Source: Streptomyces zingiberis
Lineage (GTDB): Bacteria; Actinomycetota; Actinomycetes; Streptomycetales; Streptomycetaceae
Direction: 5' to 3'
Length of the DNA stretch: 64,000 bases
Assembly (NCBI RefSeq): GCF_012034935.1
Contig: NZ_JAATEN010000007.1
Span: 124,001 to 188,000 of the forward strand
Position 1 is the stretch's first letter, and every line of letters starts with the position of its first letter. This document shows positions 1-8,087 of this stretch, piece by piece. The notes under the pieces were generated by a model that saw nothing but the letters and a program-made list of their open reading frames with translations, ran no database searches and was not told where the DNA came from. Both the position numbers and the translations under genes were made by a program.

Positions 1-426
1 CTGCGGGAGTGGTCGTTCGCCAACCAGGGTGAGTTCACGCTGATCTACGGCTCGCCCGTGCCGGGCTACCACGCCCCGCAGGACACGGTCCCGCCCGCCT
101 CGCGCACCCCCGCCGTGCTGGCGGGGATCGTGCGGTCGGCACTGGAGGCCGGCGAACTCGCCCCGCCCCGGCGGACGGTGCCCGGTCCGCCGCTGCTGCT
201 GCCGGAGGCCGTACAGCTCTTCGGCGGCACCCCCGGGGCTCCGTTCTCGGACATCATCGAGCGCGGCATCGTGCTGTGGAGCAGCCTGATCGGGCTCCTG
301 GTGTTCCAGGTCTTCAGCCGCACCCACGACAGCGTCCGGGACGAGTCCGCGTTCTTCGACTACGCCGTCGCCGTGGCGGCCGAGGGGATCGGGCTCACGG
401 TTCCGGTGGGCGGCACCACCGACTAG
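1..426 (+). CDS. TetR/AcrR-type regulator, C-terminal part only
   Basis: The window opens inside this gene. Only the last 141 codons are present and the N-terminal helix-turn-helix lies outside. The visible part (W-S-F-A-N-Q-G-E-F near the start, then Y-G-S-P-V-P-G-Y and a hydrophobic helix I-V-L-W-S-S-L-I-G-L-L-V-F) resembles the C-terminal ligand-binding domain of TetR regulators of the WHG type. It would sense a small molecule in the cytoplasm and control nearby transcription. The reading frame is set by codon use and the TAG stop at 424-426. The family call is moderately sure; the target is unknown. Confidence 0.6.
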   Translation: MREWSFANQGEFTLIYGSPVPGYHAPQDTVPPASRTPAVLAGIVRSALEAGELAPPRRTVPGPPLLLPEAVQLFGGTPGAPFSDIIERGIVLWSSLIGLLVFQVFSRTHDSVRDESAFFDYAVAVAAEGIGLTVPVGGTTD

Positions 427-480
427 TCCGTCCGGCCAGTCCGTCCGCGCGGCGCGCGGCACCCACGGGGGATCGGTTTC

Positions 481-1689
481 GTGAACAGCATCAGAACGCT
501 CTGCTTCGTCATCGCGGCGCTCTCGTCCTACGCCGCGCTCGGCTACCGGCTGATCCAGGTGCGGCGCAGCTGGCGGGACGCGACCTACCGCACGCTGATC
601 ACCACGCTGCTGTTGCAGTGCCTCACCTTCACGATGGGCGCCGTGGCCATGGGGAGCGACAGCTTCCTGGGCGTCGGCAACCTCGCCATCCTGCTGATGC
701 ACGTGACGGCGGTGGCCTTCTGCGTCAGCGCGCAGATCATCCTGCTGCGCTGGGCGGCCGGCGCCGGGGAGGCGGTCTGGCGGACCCGCTTCTGGCTGAT
801 CGCCGGCATCACCCTCAACGCGCTCCTCGTCGCGCTGTTCCTCGTCGCCGACGGTCCCGCCCGGCCGGCGGAGGACTTCAACTCCGGCAGCGGTCAGCCG
901 CTGGTCCTCACCTATCTGCTGTTCTTCGTCGTCTCCCAGGCGATCCCCTGCGTCACCATCTTCCGCCAGTGCGGCCGCTACGCGCGGATGACGGACAACG
1001 ACGCGCTGCGGCAGGCCCTGCGGATGCTCCGGGTCGCCGCGGTCGTCCTCTTCCTCTACTGCTCCGCCAGGACCGTCAACATCCTCACCGCCGCGAGCGG
1101 GATCGACATCGGGGTCTGGCAGCTCGCCTCCAACATCTTCAGCGCGGCGGGCATCGTCATCCTCTCCCTCAGCCTGACCGTCCCCTCCTGGGGCAGCCCG
1201 GTCGCCGGAATGGTGGACTGGGCGCGCAGCTACCGGTCGTACCGGACGCTGTATCCGCTCTGGCGGGATCTGTACGAGTCCTCGCCGGACATCGTCCTGG
1301 AGCCGTCCGGGGCGGCCTCGGTCTCCGATCTCGACTACCGCCTGCACCGGCGGGTCATCGAGATCCGCGACGGCTGGCGGGACCTGCGGCCCTACATCGA
1401 CCGCGCCCCGGGCGGCGCCGGCGGGGCCGCCCACAGATCCGCCGACGAGCCGGAGCACGGGGTGAGTGAGGAGTCCCGGCAGGCGTTCGCCGAGGCCGCG
1501 CAGATCCGGCAGGCCCTGCGGGCCAAGCGCGCCGGCGCCGTCCCCGACGAGACCGGGAGCGCCGGGGCCACCGGGGACGCCGGGGACACAGCGGAGTTCC
1601 AGGCCCGCGGCACGGACACCTTCACGGCGGAGATCGTCTGGCTCACCAAGGTGGCGTCCGCCTACCGCAAGCTGGAGAAGTCGGGCTGA
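481..1689 (+). CDS. Multi-pass membrane protein, MAB_1171c-like family
   Basis: A 402-residue protein with about seven hydrophobic segments in the first 235 residues and a soluble, acidic, proline/alanine-rich C-terminal third. The sequence R-S-Y-R-T-L-Y-P-L-W after the last membrane segment fits the actinobacterial family named MAB_1171c (called putative transporters; no substrate is known). Genes of this family often sit beside an XRE regulator and an ImmA-type protease, as here. GTG 481 is preceded by a G-rich ribosome site at about 467-474. It is separated by 324 bp from the next gene on the same strand. The family call is from recall and the function is open. Confidence 0.6.
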   Translation: MNSIRTLCFVIAALSSYAALGYRLIQVRRSWRDATYRTLITTLLLQCLTFTMGAVAMGSDSFLGVGNLAILLMHVTAVAFCVSAQIILLRWAAGAGEAVWRTRFWLIAGITLNALLVALFLVADGPARPAEDFNSGSGQPLVLTYLLFFVVSQAIPCVTIFRQCGRYARMTDNDALRQALRMLRVAAVVLFLYCSARTVNILTAASGIDIGVWQLASNIFSAAGIVILSLSLTVPSWGSPVAGMVDWARSYRSYRTLYPLWRDLYESSPDIVLEPSGAASVSDLDYRLHRRVIEIRDGWRDLRPYIDRAPGGAGGAAHRSADEPEHGVSEESRQAFAEAAQIRQALRAKRAGAVPDETGSAGATGDAGDTAEFQARGTDTFTAEIVWLTKVASAYRKLEKSG

Positions 1690-2013
1690 CGGGAGCCGTA
1701 CGGGAGAGTCCGGCCGGCCGGCCCGCGTCCCCCGTGGACCGGCCGGACGGACTCCCCCGTTTCCCCCGTGTTTCCGGTGGGCCGGGCAGGTTCTCCCCGC
1801 CCGGCCCGGGCCCGGCTCGATCCCCCGATTCCGAGCCGGGCCCGGCCGTCCGGCAGCGAACTCAGATCCCCCGTGGTCGAGTTAGCTGCCAGCTATCGGC
1901 CGGGGTCTACGGTGTCGCAGTCCCGTCGGATTGTCAACCAGCGGCTAATCTGGAAAGCTGGCGGATAGCTGAGAGCAAGTCCGAGGAGGTGGCGGGCGGG
2001 AGGGAGATCTCAT
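1690..2013 (+). promoter_or_regulatory. Leader region with a 13-bp palindrome before the XRE gene
   Basis: This 324-bp gap holds no credible gene. At 1883-1895 there is an exact palindrome with an odd centre, TAGCTG-C-CAGCTA. Related half-sites (AGCTGGC, GATAGCT) follow at about 1953-1972. A strong ribosome site GGAGG and the start codon lie just beyond. This is a natural place for the Cro/C1-type regulator encoded next to bind its own promoter. That role is inference; the palindrome is seen directly. Confidence 0.45.
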
Positions 2014-2493
2014 ATGTCCGAGACTGATGACCGGCCCGTACTGGCCGTGCGGCTGGACCAGCTCTTCAGGACGGCCCGCCCCAAGGGCAGGCACTGGACC
2101 AACGCCGAGGTGGCCGAGGAACTGAAGCGGGCCAACCCCGACCTCAGGGTCGGCGGCGTGTATCTGTCGCAGTTGCGGACGGGCAAGCGCTCCAACCCCT
2201 CCCCCGACCTGCTGGCCGCCCTGGCGCGGTTCTTCGGCGTCTCGGTGGCCTACTTCTTCGACGACGAGGTCGCCGAGTCGGTACTCGGTGAGATCGCCGC
2301 CATCGAGGCGATGCGGCAGGCCGGAGTCCGCTCGGTGGCCATGCGGGCCGCCGGGATGAAGAAGGAGAACCTCCAGGCCATCACGGCCATCATGGACCAG
2401 TACCGCCAGTTGCAGGGGCTGCCGGCGGTCACCGAACCCGTGGACGGCGACCCCGGCTCCGGCCCGGATTTCGGCCGCCCGGAGCGGACGTGA
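2014..2493 (+). CDS. XRE (Cro/C1) family transcriptional regulator
   Basis: A 159-residue protein with an N-terminal helix-turn-helix of the Cro/C1 class: V-A-E-E-L-K-R-A-N-P, then V-Y-L-S-Q-L-R-T-G-K-R-S-N-P as recognition helix and wing, then L-A-R-F-F-G-V-S-V-A-Y-F. The C-terminal half is helical and may oligomerise. ATG 2014 follows a clear GGGAGGGAG site. The gene ends 10 bp before an ImmA/IrrE-type protease. In known XRE/ImmA pairs the protease cleaves the repressor, so this is likely a repressor removed by proteolysis. The pairing is seen; the mechanism is inferred from the family. Confidence 0.8.
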   Translation: MSETDDRPVLAVRLDQLFRTARPKGRHWTNAEVAEELKRANPDLRVGGVYLSQLRTGKRSNPSPDLLAALARFFGVSVAYFFDDEVAESVLGEIAAIEAMRQAGVRSVAMRAAGMKKENLQAITAIMDQYRQLQGLPAVTEPVDGDPGSGPDFGRPERT

Positions 2494-2503
2494 GGGGCGG
2501 GGA

Positions 2504-3100
2504 GTGGTGAGAGGCGGCAGAAAGGGACAGCCGGCCGACCAGGACCGCCGCGTCACCCTGAAGAGACTGCGCAAGGCCGGAGCCCGGCGGATCGCCGAAC
2601 TCGATCTGCCGGTCGTCGCCGACGTGGCCGAACTCTGCCGCCATCTCGGCGAGATCCGCGACCGCCCCATCACGGTGGTGCCGATGCGGATGCCCGCGTC
2701 GCACCCGTGCGGCATGTGGGTCGCCGCCCGGGACGAGGACCTGATCTTCTACGACGCCGATACGACCGCCGCGCACCGGGAGCACATCATCTTGCACGAG
2801 CTGGGGCACATCATCTGCTGCCATCGCGGGGCGGGCCGGCTGGACGAGGCGAGCGCACGCCTCCTCTTCCCCAACCTCGACCCGGACCTCGTCCGCGACA
2901 TGCTCCTGCGCGCGACCTACGACGACGTCCAGGAGCAGGAGGCGGAGATCATCGCCTATCTGCTCTCCCAGCGGCTGGCCGGCGCCGGGAAGCGCCGGGG
3001 CAGACTGCCCGCCCCGGACGGGAACGGCGAGGCCGGCGGGCGTGCCGGGACGGCCGGGGAGAACGCCACGCTGGGCCGGATCGAACGCACGCTGATCTGA
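2504..3100 (+). CDS. ImmA/IrrE-type metallopeptidase
   Basis: A 198-residue protein with the zinc-protease motif H-E-L-G-H (H98, E99, H102) flanked by L and I-I-C-C-H, as in ImmA/IrrE proteins. A downstream acidic stretch Q-E-Q-E-A-E-I-I-A-Y supplies the usual third metal ligand. Known relatives cleave XRE-type repressors (ImmA on ImmR, IrrE on DdrO). The XRE gene 10 bp upstream is the obvious substrate. The start could be GTG 2504 or GTG 2507 behind GGGGCGGGGAG. It converges on the ketosynthase fusion, whose stop codon lies 30 bp away. Confidence 0.82.
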   Translation: MVRGGRKGQPADQDRRVTLKRLRKAGARRIAELDLPVVADVAELCRHLGEIRDRPITVVPMRMPASHPCGMWVAARDEDLIFYDADTTAAHREHIILHELGHIICCHRGAGRLDEASARLLFPNLDPDLVRDMLLRATYDDVQEQEAEIIAYLLSQRLAGAGKRRGRLPAPDGNGEAGGRAGTAGENATLGRIERTLI

Positions 3101-3108
3101 GCACGGTC

Positions 3109-3144
3109 CGCTCAGCGCCCGGCTGCCGCTCAGCGCCCGGCTGC
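3109..3144. repeat. 18-bp perfect tandem duplication
   Basis: The unit CGCTCAGCGCCCGGCTGC occurs twice without a gap (3109-3126, 3127-3144). It spans the last codons and the stop codon of the leftward ketosynthase fusion, in the narrow gap between two convergent genes. It looks like a replication slip and leaves the protein end intact. Confidence 0.85.
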
Positions 3145-6100
3145 CGCCACCTCCTCGGCCAGTACCGACACCGCCCGCCGGATGTCCTCCTCCCGGTGTT
3201 CGCCGGTGACGAAGAACCGCAGCCGCGCGAGCCCTTCCTCCACGGCGGGGTGGAAGATCGGGTCGGCGACGACGCCCCGGGCGAACAGCCGGTCCGCGAC
3301 GCGCAGCGTCCGCGCCGAATCACCGAGGAGGCACGGCACGATCGGCGTGTGGGCGCTGGAGCCGGTCGCGAGCCCGGCCGCGCGGGCCAGAGCGAGGAAC
3401 AGCTCCGCGTTCCGCCGCAGCGCGCGCACCCGCTGCGGTTCGGCGGTGATCAGCTCGGTCGCGGCCAGGGCCGCCGCCGCGTTGGCCGGGGTCAGGCCGA
3501 CGCTGTAGACGAAGCCCGGCAGCGTGTGCCGCAGCCACCGCACCATCCGGGCCGATCCCCCGAGGTAACCGCCGCAGCTCGCGAAGGCCTTGGAGAGGGT
3601 GCCCATCCACACGTCGACGGCGGACCGGTCGACGCCGAAGAACTCGCCGACCCCGCGGCCGCGTTCGCCCACGGTGCCGATGCTGTGCGCCTCGTCCACC
3701 ATCAGCAGCGCGCCGTAACGCTTCTTCAGCTCGATCACGGCGGGCAGGTCGGCCAGGTCGCCGTCCATGCTGTAGGCGCCCTCGACCACGACCAGCACCC
3801 GCCGGAACCGGTTCCGGTTGAGCCGCAGCAGGTGCTCCAGCCGGGCGGTGTCGTTGTGCGGGAAGGGGCGCCGGGCCGCCCCGGACAGGACGCAGCCCTG
3901 GAGGATGCTGTCGTGGGCCAGCTCGTCGTGGATCACGAGGTCGCCCGCGCCGACGAGATGCCCTATCGCGGTGACGTTGGTGGCGTGGCCGCTCACCAGC
4001 GCCACGCAGTCCCCGACGCCGAGGAAGCCGGCGAGCGCCCGTTCCAGGCGCACCGTCAGGTCCCGTTCGCCGGAGAGGACCCGGCTCGCGGAGACCGAGG
4101 TCCCGTACCGCTCCACCGCCCGCCGCGCGGCCTCCCCGACCGCCGGATGGCCGGACAGGCCCAGGTAGTTGTAGCTGCCGAAGGACAGGTACTCCCGGTC
4201 ACCGATGACGGTCCGGTCGCGGACGGTGCCCTCGTGCACGCGGAAGTACGGGTAGTCCGCGCCGCTCGCGGTGACGGCGCCCAGACGCTCCTCGAACCGC
4301 CGCACCTCCGGGAAGTCGTCGACGCTCGCGGCGGAGGCGTCCCACTCCGGACGCGCCCGCGGGAGCGGCACCCCGCCGGGCGCCGGCTCCCCGGTGAGGT
4401 GCGGGGCGACCAGCGCGGCCAGCCGTCCGGCGGTCAGCTCGCGGGAGAACATCTCCTCGGTGTGGAAGCCCGGCACCCGCTTGCCGAGGGCGGCCTCCAG
4501 CTCCTGCAGCATCAGGGAGTCGAAGCCGAGATCCGTCACCAGGACCGCGCCCTCGCTCAGATCGGCGCGGGGGAAGACACCGGTGCGCGACACCTCGTCG
4601 AGGACGAGGGAGAGCGCGGCGGAGGTGTCACCGGGCCGCGCCGCGGCGGGTCTCCCGCCCGGTGGCGGCGCCGGAGGGGCGGCCGGACGCTCCGCCGCCG
4701 CGCCGGTGGTTCCGGTGGTTCCGGTGGTTCCGGTGGTTCCGGTGGTTCCGGTGGTTCCGGTGGTTCCGGTGGTTCCGGTGGTTCCGGTGGTTCCGGTGGC
4801 GGGCGGGGCGTGCCCGCCGCCCGCCGCCCCGGTGGCCGCGGGCGGCTCCCCGTCCTCGCGGGCCGACTCGTCCACGACCCAGTGGTGGCGCGGGGCGAGC
4901 GGGCTGGGCGGCAGGGTGTACGGGGGTATGCGCTCCTGAGGCGGGCGGAGGCGCGCGCCGGCGGTGACGCGCTGCGCGAGCCGTGCCAGCACCGCCGCAC
5001 GCGCCTCGGCGGACAGCGTGCCCGGCTCCGGCGCGGCCACCTCGGGCTGCTCGGCCGGGCCGGCCGGGCCGGTACCGGCCGTCCGCGCCGTGCCGGCCAC
5101 CAGGCCCGGACCGAGGCTGCCGGTGCGGCCCGCCGCCACGGCCTCGGCCGCCGTGGCCAGCTTGGCGGCGGCGTCGGCGGTGTCCTCCGCGACCACGGCC
5201 AGCCGTTCGGCGAAGAGGGCCCGGCGGGCCAGGGTGTCCGCCACCCCGGCCGCCGGCAGCCGGTCGCCGTCGACGGCCCGGGACAGTTCCCGGGCGTGGC
5301 GGGCCAGTCCGGCACGGTCGCGGGCGCTGAGCACCAGCAGGTGCGGTCCTCCGTCCGCCGCCGGGCCGCGGGGAGGCGGGGCGGCGGGCTCCTCCAGCAC
5401 CAGGTGCACCCCCGTACCGCCGAAGCCGAAGGCGCTCACGCCCGCCCGGCGGGGCTGCCCGGGCGGTCTCTCCGGCCACGTGACCGGTTCCGTCGGGACG
5501 GTGAGCCGCGCGGCGTCGAGCCCGGCGCGGTCGGCCAGGCCGAACTCCGGCTGCGGCGGTATCACCCCCCGGTGCACGGCCAGGACGGTCTTGATGAGTC
5601 CGGCGATGCCCGCGGCGTTGAGCGCGTGCCCGACGACCGCCTTCACCGCGCCGAGGTAGGCGGGCGCGGCCCCCGCCGCGATGTCCGGGCCGGGCGGGCC
5701 GCTCGGCTCCTCCCGGCCGGCCGGCCCGGCGCGGAGCCGGCGCAGGACCCCGACCTCGACCGGGTCACCGACCGTGGTCCCGGTGCCGTGCGCCTCCAGG
5801 TACCCCACCGTGTCCGGGGTGACGCCGGCGTCGCGGTAGGCCCGGCGCAGCGCCCGGAGCTGGCCGGCCGCCTCGGGGTGCATGCCGCCCTGGACGGTTC
5901 CGTCGTTGGCCGTTCCCACGCCCCGGATCACCGCGTAGACCCGGTCGCCGGCCGCCAGCGCGTCCGCCAGGGGCCGCAGGACGAGGACTCCGGCGCCCTC
6001 CCCCAGCACGAAGCCGTCGGCCTCCGCGCCGAACGGCAGGCACCGGCCGGTCCGCGAGATGGCCCCGATCCGGCACAGCCCCACCAGCAGGTCAGGGGTC

Positions 6101-6882
6101 ACGTGCAGCTGGGCGCCGCCCGCGAGGGCGATGCGGCACCGGCCGGCGCGCAGGGCGAGGACGGCGTTGGCGACGGCCAGGAGACCGCCGGAGCACGCCG
6201 AGTCCAGCGCGTAGCTCTCGCCGTGCAGGCCGAGCACCGAACTGATCGTGTTCGGGCCCATGTTGAGCAGCAGGCCGGCCACGGAGGTGCCGTGCAGACC
6301 GCTGACCCCGCGGACGGTGTCCGCCCACCCGGGGCCGTCCGCCCGTGCCCCGAACTCGCCCCCGGCCAGCTGGCGCATCCGGATGTGCAGGGTGCTGAGC
6401 CCGCGGTAGCCGCTCTCGGTGAGCGCCGTGACGACCGAGGTCTCCTCGCGGTCGAAGCCCTCCGCCTCCCAGCCGGCGTCCTGGACGGCCTCCCGGGCGA
6501 GGTCGATCAGCAGCCGGTGCTGCGGGTCCATGGCCCTGGCCCGCCGGGGCGGGATGCCGTAGTGCGCGGCGTCGAAGTGGCCGATGCCGGGCAGCAGCGC
6601 CATGGTGTCCGTGTAGGTGGAGCTCGTGTCGCGGAAGTCGTCGCGGAGGAAGGTTTCCGCGCGCCAGCGGCCGCCGGGAACGGGGGCGAACTGGGCCCGC
6701 GGCTCCATGAGGAGGCGCCAGTACCGGTTCACGTCCGGAGCCCCCGGGAACCGGCAGGCCATGCCCACGACGGCGACGTCGTCACGGCTCGGGCCGGCCG
6801 CGGGGCCCGCCGGGGGGCCTCCCGCCGTCCCGGCCGGTGCCGTCCCCGCCGTCACCGGGAGGCCGTCACTCGCTCGCGCCAC
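3130..6882 (-). CDS. Ketosynthase-ACP-alpha-oxoamine synthase fusion
   Basis: A 1,250-residue three-domain enzyme. Residues about 30-480 are a type I ketosynthase with Cys230 in D-S-A-C-S-G-G, His365 in E-A-H-G-T-G-T and His419 in V-G-H-A-L-N-A-A-G. A low-complexity linker contains ten Gly-Thr-Thr repeats. An acyl carrier domain has its phosphopantetheine serine at 789 in D-L-G-F-D-S-L. The last ~400 residues are a PLP-dependent alpha-oxoamine synthase (AONS/serine palmitoyltransferase/CqsA class) with Lys1098 in G-T-L-S-K-A-F. No acyltransferase domain is present, so the ACP must be loaded in trans. Expected chemistry: chain extension, then decarboxylative condensation of the ACP-bound acyl group with an amino acid to give an alpha-aminoketone. 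The same division of labour is split over PigJ and PigH in prodigiosin synthesis. It overlaps the upstream epimerase gene by 31 bp. Domain calls are firm; the product is unknown. Confidence 0.85.
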   Translation of the reverse strand: MARASDGLPVTAGTAPAGTAGGPPAGPAAGPSRDDVAVVGMACRFPGAPDVNRYWRLLMEPRAQFAPVPGGRWRAETFLRDDFRDTSSTYTDTMALLPGIGHFDAAHYGIPPRRARAMDPQHRLLIDLAREAVQDAGWEAEGFDREETSVVTALTESGYRGLSTLHIRMRQLAGGEFGARADGPGWADTVRGVSGLHGTSVAGLLLNMGPNTISSVLGLHGESYALDSACSGGLLAVANAVLALRAGRCRIALAGGAQLHVTPDLLVGLCRIGAISRTGRCLPFGAEADGFVLGEGAGVLVLRPLADALAAGDRVYAVIRGVGTANDGTVQGGMHPEAAGQLRALRRAYRDAGVTPDTVGYLEAHGTGTTVGDPVEVGVLRRLRAGPAGREEPSGPPGPDIAAGAAPAYLGAVKAVVGHALNAAGIAGLIKTVLAVHRGVIPPQPEFGLADRAGLDAARLTVPTEPVTWPERPPGQPRRAGVSAFGFGGTGVHLVLEEPAAPPPRGPAADGGPHLLVLSARDRAGLARHARELSRAVDGDRLPAAGVADTLARRALFAERLAVVAEDTADAAAKLATAAEAVAAGRTGSLGPGLVAGTARTAGTGPAGPAEQPEVAAPEPGTLSAEARAAVLARLAQRVTAGARLRPPQERIPPYTLPPSPLAPRHHWVVDESAREDGEPPAATGAAGGGHAPPATGTTGTTGTTGTTGTTGTTGTTGTTGTTGTTGAAAERPAAPPAPPPGGRPAAARPGDTSAALSLVLDEVSRTGVFPRADLSEGAVLVTDLGFDSLMLQELEAALGKRVPGFHTEEMFSRELTAGRLAALVAPHLTGEPAPGGVPLPRARPEWDASAASVDDFPEVRRFEERLGAVTASGADYPYFRVHEGTVRDRTVIGDREYLSFGSYNYLGLSGHPAVGEAARRAVERYGTSVSASRVLSGERDLTVRLERALAGFLGVGDCVALVSGHATNVTAIGHLVGAGDLVIHDELAHDSILQGCVLSGAARRPFPHNDTARLEHLLRLNRNRFRRVLVVVEGAYSMDGDLADLPAVIELKKRYGALLMVDEAHSIGTVGERGRGVGEFFGVDRSAVDVWMGTLSKAFASCGGYLGGSARMVRWLRHTLPGFVYSVGLTPANAAAALAATELITAEPQRVRALRRNAELFLALARAAGLATGSSAHTPIVPCLLGDSARTLRVADRLFARGVVADPIFHPAVEEGLARLRFFVTGEHREEDIRRAVSVLAEEVAAAGR
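4705..4794. repeat. Ten perfect 9-bp repeats in the KS-ACP linker
   Basis: GGTGGTTCC is repeated ten times without a mismatch. Read on the coding (minus) strand it gives (Gly-Thr-Thr)10 between the ketosynthase and the ACP. Because the unit is a multiple of three, copy-number changes would alter linker length without a frameshift. Confidence 0.95.
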
Positions 6883-7793
6883 CAGCCGACCGTCGCCTTG
6901 ATCTGCTCGTCGACGGGGGTGGCCCGCACCGAGAACGCCGCTTCGTAGGCGCTCGTGCCGACGACGAAGGGACGGTCGAACTGGTACCGGATGTCCTTCA
7001 GTTCGCGCAGCAACGGGGAGAAGAGCGACGCCACACCCAGGACGGCCGGCGGCAGGCCGCGCACCGCGACCGGCCCCGTCCCGGCCTCGGCGGCGAGCCG
7101 GCCGGCCATCTCCCGGACGGAGAGCGCCGGCGCCGTCGGGATGTGCCAGGCGCGCCCCCAGGCCCGCTCCTCGCCCGCGACCTCGGTCAGCGCCCGGGCC
7201 ACGTCGGGGAGGTAGGTCCAGCTGTGCGGGGCGTCCGGATCGCCCAGCGTGGAGACCGGCTTGCCGCGCAGCAGGCGGGGCATGACCCGGCCGGCCAGGT
7301 GCCCGCCGTCGGTCACGCCGGGCCCGAAGAAGTCCGAGGCCCGCACCTCGACCGCCCGGATCCGGCCCTGCTCGTGCAGCTCACGGGCGTGTTCCCAGAC
7401 GGCGGCGCGCACCCGGCCCTTGCGGTCGGTGGCCGCGAGCGGCAGGTCCTCGGTGATGACGCCGTCGACCGGACCGTAGCCGTAGAGGTTGCCCAGCATG
7501 ACCAGGACCGCCCCGGACGCCTCGGCCGCCGCGCCGATCGACGCGGCCATCGCCGGCCACTCGTCCGCCCAGCGCGGGTAGGGCGGCGCGGCGCAGCCGT
7601 AGATCGCGTCGGCGCCGCGCACCGCCCCGGCCAGCCGCTCGCTGTCCCGCACGTCGACCGCGACGTGCTCGATGCCGGGCTCCGGACTCCGGCCCGACCT
7701 GGTGATGACACGTACGGAATGCCCCTGATCGGCCAGCAGCCGTGCGGTGGCTGCCCCGGCGGGCCCGAAACCTAAGACGACGGAAAGACTCAC
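6852..7793 (-). CDS. NAD(P)-dependent epimerase/dehydratase family (SDR)
   Basis: A 313-residue extended short-chain dehydrogenase. The Rossmann motif G-F-G-P-A-G-A-A is at residues 8-15, with N-L-Y-G-Y-G in the active-site region where YxxxK would stand, and an atypical C-terminal half. GTG 7793 is chosen because the fold begins there; the longer frame upstream (to 7997) has shadow-type composition. There is no good ribosome site. A TAGTGT box 7 bp before the start suggests a leaderless transcript. Codon 7 is TTA (7773-7775), the only TTA I found in this operon. The stop lies inside the ketosynthase fusion gene, so the two are probably translated together, and the enzyme may reduce or rearrange the aminoketone product. 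Confidence 0.72.
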   Translation of the reverse strand: MSLSVVLGFGPAGAATARLLADQGHSVRVITRSGRSPEPGIEHVAVDVRDSERLAGAVRGADAIYGCAAPPYPRWADEWPAMAASIGAAAEASGAVLVMLGNLYGYGPVDGVITEDLPLAATDRKGRVRAAVWEHARELHEQGRIRAVEVRASDFFGPGVTDGGHLAGRVMPRLLRGKPVSTLGDPDAPHSWTYLPDVARALTEVAGEERAWGRAWHIPTAPALSVREMAGRLAAEAGTGPVAVRGLPPAVLGVASLFSPLLRELKDIRYQFDRPFVVGTSAYEAAFSVRATPVDEQIKATVGWWRERVTASR

Positions 7794-8087
7794 CCTACGC
7801 ACACTAGCGCGAGCGCACCGCACCCGCGTGGGCGCTCCGGAGGCACCGGCGTGGCGGGCCGCCACGGGCCCCGGGCGGCCAACTCGCCGACGGGACCGGT
7901 CCCTCGCGGGGACGCTCGGCCGCCGTGCGCGGCGCAGCGTCCCGCGCGGGGCGCACGCGGGGCCGCACCGCGCCTGCCACCGGCCGTCGCGCAACACCTG
8001 GGCAGCACCTGATCAAGCCGTCAGGCTGGTCAGCCTCGTCAACCCGGTCACCACCACCTCACCGGCGCGCGCGTGACGGAGCGCCGG
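7794..8087. other. 294-bp gap with no gene seen
   Basis: The gap lies between the egtA stop and the epimerase start, both on the minus strand. It contains the presumed promoter of the epimerase operon close to 7793-7805 and otherwise GC-rich sequence without a credible reading frame or strong hairpin. Confidence 0.4.

Noticed and set aside
2707..6948. A 1,413-codon open frame on the plus strand
   Set aside because: It lies antisense to the ketosynthase fusion, is rich in Arg/Gly/Ala/Pro and His, and shows no domain. Long antisense frames are normal in DNA this GC-rich.
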